The position numbers were made by a program, and so were the translations under genes. Positions 31,923-37,037 of a stretch of DNA of 37,037 nt are shown here, piece after piece. The first letter of the stretch is position 1. Every line of letters begins with the position of its first letter. The notes beneath the pieces were generated by a model that was not told the DNA's origin, made no database searches, and saw only the letters and a list, made by a program, of their open reading frames with translations. Source of the DNA: Syntrophaceae bacterium (GTDB lineage: Bacteria; Desulfobacterota; BSN033; UBA1163); assembly GCA_013388645.1 (NCBI GenBank), contig JACAEV010000163.1, forward strand, positions 1-37,037, given 5' to 3'.

Positions 31923-32558
31923 ATGTTTCGATATATCGTCATTGAAGGACCCATCGGTGTCGGGAAAACAAGCCTGGCAAAACTTTTAGCAAAAGAGTTT
32001 AATGCACGATGTATCTTGGAAAAAGCGGAGGATAATCCTTTCCTCCCTCTTTTTTATGAGGATCGTAAAAAATATGCTTTTCAAACCCAGATGTTTTTTC
32101 TGCTGAATCGTTTCCAGCAGCAGAAGGAGATTTCCCAACTGGATCTATTCAATCAGATCACCCTTTGTGATTACCTCTTTGACAAGGACCGGATATTTGC
32201 CTCCATCAATTTAAACGACCACGAACTCGCTCTTTACGAACAGGTCTTTCATCTTCTGAATGCGCAGATCTCTCCTCCAGATCTGGTCATCTTCTTGCAA
32301 GCCAAACCAGAGGTATTACTTCATCGAATCAAATCGAGAAATATATCTTATGAGAGGGAGATCCATATGGAGTATTTGGAGACATTGATCGAAGCTTACA
32401 ATTACTACTTCTTTCACTACGATCAAACCCCCCTTTTAGTCGTGGATACCAGTGAAATCAATTTTGTAAACCGAAAGGAAGATTTCGACCAATTGCTAAG
32501 AGAAATCAGACAGATGAAAAAGGGAACATGGTATTTCATCCCAATGAGGTCGAAATAG
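31923..32558 (+). CDS. Deoxynucleoside kinase
   Basis: This 211-aa protein has the P-loop VIEGPIGVGKTSLAKLL, the EKAEDNPFLPLFYED motif that binds the nucleoside, QTQMFFLLNRFQQQ, a CDYLFDKDRIFA loop (the usual D(R/K)-type catalytic region), and a lid segment LHRIKSRNISYERE. These match the bacterial deoxyadenosine/deoxyguanosine kinase family, which phosphorylates deoxynucleosides for salvage. Substrate preference among A, G and C cannot be told. It follows usp after a 127-base gap that has a short gcctgcccgaagcaggc hairpin, and ends before a terminator. Confidence 0.88.
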   Translation: MFRYIVIEGPIGVGKTSLAKLLAKEFNARCILEKAEDNPFLPLFYEDRKKYAFQTQMFFLLNRFQQQKEISQLDLFNQITLCDYLFDKDRIFASINLNDHELALYEQVFHLLNAQISPPDLVIFLQAKPEVLLHRIKSRNISYEREIHMEYLETLIEAYNYYFFHYDQTPLLVVDTSEINFVNRKEDFDQLLREIRQMKKGTWYFIPMRSK

Positions 32559-32575
32559 ATGCCCCATCCTAACAG

Positions 32576-32597
32576 GAGGCGCCCCGCCTCATTTTTT
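32576..32597 (+). terminator. Rho-independent terminator after deoxynucleoside kinase
   Basis: gaggcg (32576-32581) pairs with cgcctc (32585-32590) across a three-base loop, then attttttat. It ends the plus-strand proC-usp-kinase run. Confidence 0.75.
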
Positions 32598-32683
32598 ATA
32601 AATTCAAATCTCCTTAACTCGTTTCGAACGGATCGCAATGAGATATTCGAATGGATATCGAACTGGATATTCGAATTATGAAT

Positions 32684-32899
32684 TTACATCGTCTGACCCT
32701 CCGTGGGGGAGGGACTTTCTTCGGGGGCCTCTGGAGGAGTTTCCTTGATTACCTTTTCCGGTTTCTTCTTCGCCGTTTCTCTCAGACCGCCCTCAGGACT
32801 CTTCATCGGCGAGAGAAGGCCCTTGTCCCGAAGCTTTCTTCTTTCTCTTCTACGTTTTCTTCTCCTCGCCAGTTCACGATCCCTCTCACGTCTTGGCAT
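32684..32899 (-). CDS. Small highly basic protein
   Basis: This 71-aa protein is preceded by a very good ribosome-binding site (aaggaggtttt before ATG), which supports a real gene despite low complexity. The N-terminal half, RRERDRELARRRKRRRERRKLRDKG, is almost all Arg, Lys and Glu and probably helical; the C-terminal half is Pro/Glu/Lys-rich (EKVIKETPPEAPEESPSP). No known domain is recognised. The charge suggests binding to RNA, DNA or ribosomes, which is inference. It is transcribed on the minus strand just downstream of plsC. Confidence 0.65.
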   Translation of the reverse strand: MPRRERDRELARRRKRRRERRKLRDKGLLSPMKSPEGGLRETAKKKPEKVIKETPPEAPEESPSPTEGQTM

Positions 32900-32989
32900 A
32901 AAACCTCCTTTTTTTCAGTTTTGAGTTCGGAGTTCAGAGTTCGGAGTATTTTTCTGCCTCCGAACTACGAGCTATTCACTCCAAACTAT

Positions 32990-33607
32990 TTAAGTTGAGT
33001 ACCGAGGCAACCGACACAAACGGCTGATCTCTTCCATCGCTCGATGAGTCAGAGCAATGGCATCAGACTCCCTTTCCGCATAGAGAGGAGAGCCAATGAA
33101 AACCTCCACTCGCCTTCTCCACCTCAACCTCTCCCCATATCGAATCCCCACCGGAATGAAAGGAATGGAATACCCTATCTCCAATTGATATCTTAAAATC
33201 ATCTGAAGCAGGCGACTCTTCCCGAAGCCCACTTCATTTCGAAAGTAGGTTCCTTCCGGGAAAATGACGATCTTCTCCCCGGCTTTCAATAAGGAGATAA
33301 GAACTTTAAAAGAATCTAAGGATCGAATGGATCGTTTTCGATCTACAGGAAGGCCTCCCAAAAGAAAAAGGTAATTTCGAATCAAGGGATATTTGAAAAG
33401 TTCTTGTTTGGCCACAAAATAAAGCAGTGGCTCGAAGACGAGACTGATGATCGGGATATCCGTCCAGTACTGGTGTTTGGGTAGAATGATGATGGGTCCC
33501 TGTTCAGGGAGCGCTTTTTTCATTTCAGCCTCAATCTGATAAAAAAGGGAAAAAACGATTCGGGCGATCTTTTTAGTGGTACAATAGATGAAGGAGTTTC
33601 TTTTCAC
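32990..33607 (-). CDS. 1-acyl-sn-glycerol-3-phosphate acyltransferase-type protein
   Basis: This 205-aa protein has the PlsC acyltransferase motifs: PKHQYWTDIP (the H-x4-D catalytic block), GGLPVDRKRS, FPEGTYFRNEVGFGKSRL, and IPFIPVGIRYGER. The H and D are both present. It is probably a membrane-associated lysophospholipid acyltransferase. The start is a GTG at 33607, three bases after the korC stop, so it appears to be translated with the kor operon even though the role differs. Confidence 0.88.
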   Translation of the reverse strand: MKRNSFIYCTTKKIARIVFSLFYQIEAEMKKALPEQGPIIILPKHQYWTDIPIISLVFEPLLYFVAKQELFKYPLIRNYLFLLGGLPVDRKRSIRSLDSFKVLISLLKAGEKIVIFPEGTYFRNEVGFGKSRLLQMILRYQLEIGYSIPFIPVGIRYGERLRWRRRVEVFIGSPLYAERESDAIALTHRAMEEISRLCRLPRYST

Positions 33608-33610
33608 TTT

Positions 33611-34213
33611 TCAGTAGGAATCTAAAAGGTCTTCTTTTGGAACCTCTGGAGGCACTTCTGATTTCATCCATGCCTTCTTCGCCCTTTTGGCTGCCTGCAT
33701 CCCTGCTTTTAAAGCATCGCGGTTTAACTTCTCTGTGCCTTTGGGCACCCGCGCTAAGACCGCAGACTCGATCGCTTTCGAAGAGACGATGGGAGTGAAC
33801 TGGCTGAGCGCTCCCAGGGCAACGATATTCGCCACCACCTCTCGTTTAAACTTTTCACGAGCGATACGAGTAAAGGGGACTTGAAAAGCCTTTGAGGTGG
33901 GGACCTGAGTGACGAAGGTGGAATCGACAATCAGTAAACCATCCGGTTTGAGATCGGGATAAAACTCATCACAAGATTTTTGGTTCATGGCCAGGAGGAG
34001 ATCGAGTTTCATGGCTTTGGGATAATCAATCTCCTCATCGCTGACCACCACTTCGGACTTGCTGGACCCTCCTCTTGCCTCCGGTCCATAACTTTGAGTC
34101 TGGGCGACATACTTTCCGTCATAGATCCCGATCGCCTCAGCTAAAATAATTCCCATGAGGATCAATCCCTGTCCCCCTGAACCGCTTAAACGAATTTCAT
34201 AACGACTCCCCAT
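33611..34213 (-). CDS. korC: 2-oxoacid:ferredoxin oxidoreductase gamma subunit
   Basis: This 200-aa protein has GSGGQGLILMGIILAEAI, QSYGPEARGGSSKSEVVVSD and LLAMNQKSCDEFYPDL motifs of the gamma subunit of pyruvate/2-oxoglutarate ferredoxin oxidoreductases. A polar tail (KEDLLDSY) ends it. Coupled with korB, korA and korD upstream it gives a complete four-subunit enzyme. The gap to korB (82 bases) holds short gttcatcgtttatcg repeats. Confidence 0.93.
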   Translation of the reverse strand: MGSRYEIRLSGSGGQGLILMGIILAEAIGIYDGKYVAQTQSYGPEARGGSSKSEVVVSDEEIDYPKAMKLDLLLAMNQKSCDEFYPDLKPDGLLIVDSTFVTQVPTSKAFQVPFTRIAREKFKREVVANIVALGALSQFTPIVSSKAIESAVLARVPKGTEKLNRDALKAGMQAAKRAKKAWMKSEVPPEVPKEDLLDSY

Positions 34214-34295
34214 CTGAACCCCTTCAGGCGATGAACCGTGAACGATGGACCATGAACTTATCTTTATCGTTTATTGTTCATCGTTTATCGTTCTT

Positions 34296-35135
34296 TCATC
34301 TTCCTGCTATCCCTTTGGCTCGCTCCCGAATCTTATCGTATTCATTTTGGTAGACCGGAAGTTCCTTATTCACCAAGATCCCGATCACCATTTTATTCTG
34401 CAATTCTTCAGGCTTCATCGTCGCCGCCTTTTCCACCGGGACGGCGTTATCCCTCTGCCACTCCATCATCTCAACCGCTGTGCCCAGACGGTTTTGTCTC
34501 CCATATTGGGTATGGCAGTGGGAGATCACCTCCACCACAGAAAACCCTTCCTTCAAGATCGCCTTCTCAATCAAACTATCCAAAAGTTTGGCATGATAGA
34601 CAGTTCCCCTCCCCACAAAGACCGCCCCTGCGGTGACCGCCAATTCCGAAATCTTAAAGTCTTGTTCAATATTAGAATAGATGGTGGTAGAAGACCTCAT
34701 TCCATAAGGGGTCGTGGGAGAATATTGTCCCCCCGTCATCCCGTAGATACTGTTGTTGACGATAATCGCCGTCACATCGATATTTCTTCGGGCGGCGTGA
34801 ATAAAATGATTTCCTCCAATGGCCACGGCATCCCCATCCCCCATGATCACGATGACTTTCAGGCTGGGTTTCGCTAATTTCACTCCCGTGGCAAAGGTCA
34901 GGGCCCGGCCATGCGTGGTATGAAGCGTATTAAAGTCTACATAAACGGGAAGCCTCCCCGAACATCCGATCCCTGAAACCAAAACCACCTCATCCTTCTC
35001 GTACCCGATCCGATCAATGGCTCGAATGAGGGCACCCAACATGATCCCGATTCCACAACCGGGGCACCAAACATGAGGAAATTTCTTGTCATGGCGGAGA
35101 TATTTATGAATGAGTTTCGTGACCTCGGACATCAA
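34296..35135 (-). CDS. korB: 2-oxoacid:ferredoxin oxidoreductase beta subunit (TPP-binding)
   Basis: This 279-aa protein has the start HVWCPGCGIGIMLGALIRAI, SGIGCSGRLPVYVDFNTLHTTHGRALTFATGVK, and the thiamine-pyrophosphate motif GDGDAVAIGGNHFIHAARRN...NNSIYGMTGGQYSPTTP. It is the catalytic TPP subunit. The start ATG overlaps the korA stop. Next to icd, 2-oxoglutarate is the most likely substrate. Confidence 0.95.
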   Translation of the reverse strand: MMSEVTKLIHKYLRHDKKFPHVWCPGCGIGIMLGALIRAIDRIGYEKDEVVLVSGIGCSGRLPVYVDFNTLHTTHGRALTFATGVKLAKPSLKVIVIMGDGDAVAIGGNHFIHAARRNIDVTAIIVNNSIYGMTGGQYSPTTPYGMRSSTTIYSNIEQDFKISELAVTAGAVFVGRGTVYHAKLLDSLIEKAILKEGFSVVEVISHCHTQYGRQNRLGTAVEMMEWQRDNAVPVEKAATMKPEELQNKMVIGILVNKELPVYQNEYDKIRERAKGIAGR

Positions 35136-36295
35136 AAAATCTCCTTGATTCGATTCCCTATTTCTTCGGGAGTAATAATGGTCCCGTCCACTTTATTCAG
35201 AGTGAAAACCTTGGCCACACCTCGATTGACCCGCTTGACCTCCCGAGAGATCTGACCCATATTCATTTCAGGGACCAGGAGGTTCTTTGAGGTTTTAAGA
35301 ACTTTCTCCACAGCGGACCTCACGAAAGGCCAAATCGTTATTAACTTGAGTAGCCCAACCTTTAATCCTTTCTCTCGGGCCTCGATCATTGCTCTTCTGG
35401 CCGATCGAGCCACACAACCATAAGCAACGATCGTGAGTTCAGCATCTTCTGTTTCATAATATTCCGCCATTTGAATCTCTGAGAAATGTTGACTGATTTT
35501 TCGATGAAGCCGATCGATAAAAGGACCAATTTCATCTGGCCTCGATGTGGGGAAGCCTCGAATATCATGAGTCAGACCGGTGACATGATATCGATAACCC
35601 TCTCCAAAATTAGCCATGGCTGGAATGCCGCTGGGGGTATCCTCAAATGGAAGGTACCATTCCGGAGGAACAGTGGGTTTCAATCGATTGAAGATCTCTA
35701 CCTCTGCCTCATCCGAAAGGGCCATCTTCTCTCGCATGTGACCAACGACTTCGTCGATTAAAACAATCACGGGGGTACGAAACTTTTCAGAAAGGTTAAA
35801 GGCCTTGATCGTGATGTCATAACACTCGCAAACCGTGGAGGCAGAGAGAACAATGATGGGATGATCTCCGTGCGTTCCCCACCGAGCTTGCATGACATCG
35901 CCTTGAGAAGGGGAGGTTGGAAGGCCGGTGCTCGGCCCTCCCCGCATGACATTCACAATGACGCAAGGAACCTCAGCGATGATGGCAAAGCCCAAATTCT
36001 CTTGCATCAGAGAAAATCCTGGGCCACTCGTTGCAGTCATGGATTTCACGCCTGCCAGAGAGGCACCAATCACGGCACCCAAGCTCGCGATCTCATCCTC
36101 CATCTGAATAAAAGTCCCATCCACCTGAGGAAGCTTAACGGACAAAATTTCAGAAATCTCTGTCGCCGGAGTGATCGGGTACCCTGCAAAAAAACGGCAT
36201 CCTGCGCGAAGGGCGCCTTCCACAACTGCTTCATTTCCCTGGAGCAACAATTCTCTCTGGTGAAATTTCTTCCTCTTTTGGCCCTGTCTCTTCAC
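35132..36295 (-). CDS. korA: 2-oxoacid:ferredoxin oxidoreductase alpha subunit
   Basis: This 387-aa protein has LLLQGNEAVVEGALRAGCRFFAGYPITPATEI, MEDEIASLGAVIGASLAGVKSMTATSGPGFSLMQENLG, and RGGPSTGLPTSPSQGDVMQARWGTHGDH, the conserved binding and domain I/II motifs of KorA. The GTG at 36295 has agaggagaaag just before it and is preferred, giving a 65-base overlap with korD; a TTG near 36250 is the other option. The C-terminal domain (NLLVPEMNMGQISREVKRV) is also complete. Confidence 0.93.
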   Translation of the reverse strand: MKRQGQKRKKFHQRELLLQGNEAVVEGALRAGCRFFAGYPITPATEISEILSVKLPQVDGTFIQMEDEIASLGAVIGASLAGVKSMTATSGPGFSLMQENLGFAIIAEVPCVIVNVMRGGPSTGLPTSPSQGDVMQARWGTHGDHPIIVLSASTVCECYDITIKAFNLSEKFRTPVIVLIDEVVGHMREKMALSDEAEVEIFNRLKPTVPPEWYLPFEDTPSGIPAMANFGEGYRYHVTGLTHDIRGFPTSRPDEIGPFIDRLHRKISQHFSEIQMAEYYETEDAELTIVAYGCVARSARRAMIEAREKGLKVGLLKLITIWPFVRSAVEKVLKTSKNLLVPEMNMGQISREVKRVNRGVAKVFTLNKVDGTIITPEEIGNRIKEIF

Positions 36296-36539
36296 CTTTC
36301 TCCTCTAAGATCTTTTCCCCCTTTCTTCGCTTCTCAACGGTGATGGCAAAATCCGGACATCGAATTTCACACCACCCACAATTGATACACTTCTCAATCT
36401 CCTTCACATAAGGATACCCCCCTTCATCAATAGCTAAAACACCCGTCGGGCAGAAAGCCACACAGATCCCGCAGGCTTTGCACCAGGCCTTAAAAATATC
36501 GATTTTGGGGACATCCTTTTTTTTCCTTGTCTCAGCCAT
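36231..36539 (-). CDS. korD: 2-oxoacid:ferredoxin oxidoreductase delta (ferredoxin) subunit
   Basis: This protein of about 102 aa has two [4Fe-4S] motifs, CKACGICVAFCP and CINCGWCEIRCP. A charged C-terminal tail (EKRRKGEKILEEKGEETGPKEEE) overlaps the start of korA. It is the electron-carrying subunit of the Kor complex. The ATG at 36539 or the GTG at 36542 may be the start; neither has a strong ribosome-binding site. Confidence 0.92.
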   Translation of the reverse strand: MAETRKKKDVPKIDIFKAWCKACGICVAFCPTGVLAIDEGGYPYVKEIEKCINCGWCEIRCPDFAITVEKRRKGEKILEEKGEETGPKEEEISPERIVAPGK

Positions 36540-36620
36540 CACTATTTTTGATCGGATGCATCTGCATCCATTCGTTTCTAAGTCCTCCTCACCCTTTATA
36601 AACCAAAAACGGAAATCTTG

Positions 36621-37037
36621 TCAAAGGTTTTCAATGAGGGCGGAGGCAAATTCAGAGCATTTCACTTTCTTCGCCTCTCTCATCTGTCGGGCCAAATCGT
36701 AGGTGACAATCTTCTGGGAGATAGTCTTCTCAAGGGCTTTGGGGATGGCTTCTGCCACTTCCTTCCAGCCCAGATAATCGAACATCATCGCTCCGGAGAG
36801 GATTAAAGAGGAAGGATTGATCACATCCAGATTAGCATACTTAGGGGCACTCCCATGAGTGGCTTCAAAAATAGCCGCTTGGTCTCCTATGTTCGCTCCG
36901 GGTGCCATCCCCAAGCCTCCAACCTGAGCGGCTAATGCATCCGACATATAGTCTCCATTTAGATTGGGCATAGCCAGCACATCATACTCCTCAGGTCTCA
37001 AAAGGATCTGCTGAAACATGGCATCCGCGATTCGATC
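36621..37037 (-). CDS. icd: Isocitrate dehydrogenase, C-terminal part (5' end outside window)
   Basis: The frame runs to the right edge ([20 protein letters not shown]...). It contains [68 protein letters not shown] and TYDLARQM, typical of the C-terminal half of NADP-type isocitrate dehydrogenase. It precedes korDABC by 78 bases on the same strand, so 2-oxoglutarate production or consumption and its ferredoxin oxidation/reduction are placed together. Confidence 0.93.
   Translation of the reverse strand, partial: DRIADAMFQQILLRPEEYDVLAMPNLNGDYMSDALAAQVGGLGMAPGANIGDQAAIFEATHGSAPKYANLDVINPSSLILSGAMMFDYLGWKEVAEAIPKALEKTISQKIVTYDLARQMREAKKVKCSEFASALIENL

Noticed and set aside
31798-31989. 63-aa frame after the universal stress protein gene
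   Set aside because: It overlaps the deoxynucleoside kinase start and reads through a gcctgc..gcaggc hairpin, with no family resemblance.
34245-34877. 210-aa plus-strand frame
   Set aside because: It is antisense to korB, begins in a simple repeat and has no recognisable domain.

Overview
The window looks like chromosomal DNA of a strictly anaerobic bacterium with hydrogen- and acetate-linked metabolism. The evidence is an [FeFe]-hydrogenase with all three maturases, a ferredoxin-dependent 2-oxoacid oxidoreductase next to isocitrate dehydrogenase, an AMP-forming acetyl-CoA synthetase, many PAS/HAMP/Cache two-component proteins, toxin-antitoxin remnants and abundant intergenic palindromic repeats. 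Base composition is moderate. Gene content and style resemble syntrophic or sulfate-reducer-related Desulfobacterota (Syntrophales-like), but that is an inference from gene content and not a phylogenetic result.

Positions 1-5730 are an accessory, repeat-rich region. It holds the 3' end of a BTAD-type transcriptional activator, a DUF559 nuclease-fold gene inside a cluster of related GC-rich palindromic repeats, a small conserved ORF, a secreted barrel-like protein and a secreted rhodanese. An island of three toxin-antitoxin loci follows: HTH-Doc, a broken vapC, and AbrB-RelE.

Positions 5730-22452, all on the minus strand, form what looks like one long operon read from high to low coordinates: hydC (NuoE-like), hydB (NuoF-like) fused to a GltD/NfnB-like flavoprotein, hydA, a lone receiver, a membrane GAF histidine kinase in continuous frame with hydG, hydF, hydE, an FrhB-like iron-sulfur flavoprotein, a Cache-HAMP histidine kinase, a lone receiver, and a receiver domain fused to a formate/nitrite channel. 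None of the three receivers carries a DNA-binding output. The cluster therefore looks like an NAD(P)H/ferredoxin-linked H2 (and possibly formate) system with its own phosphorylation circuit acting on proteins, including a transport channel.

Positions 22453-30200 concern acetate and acyl-CoA. They hold a divergent CoA-transferase/hydrolase fused to a GNAT acetyltransferase, an unrecognised protein with a possible GNAT-like C-terminal half, acetyl-CoA synthetase, and a four-PAS soluble histidine kinase. The hydC and acs promoters have the same layout: TTGACA, a 17-bp spacer, then TATACA inside a 15-bp palindrome of consensus TGTATACNGTATACA. This suggests one regulator joins hydrogenase and acetate activation.

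Positions 30481-32597 (plus strand) are housekeeping genes: proC, a universal stress protein and a deoxynucleoside kinase, ending at a terminator. Positions 32684-37037 (minus strand) hold a small very basic protein, plsC, korC-korB-korA-korD and the 3' part of icd, a 2-oxoglutarate segment of the TCA cycle. I saw no tRNA, rRNA or CRISPR.
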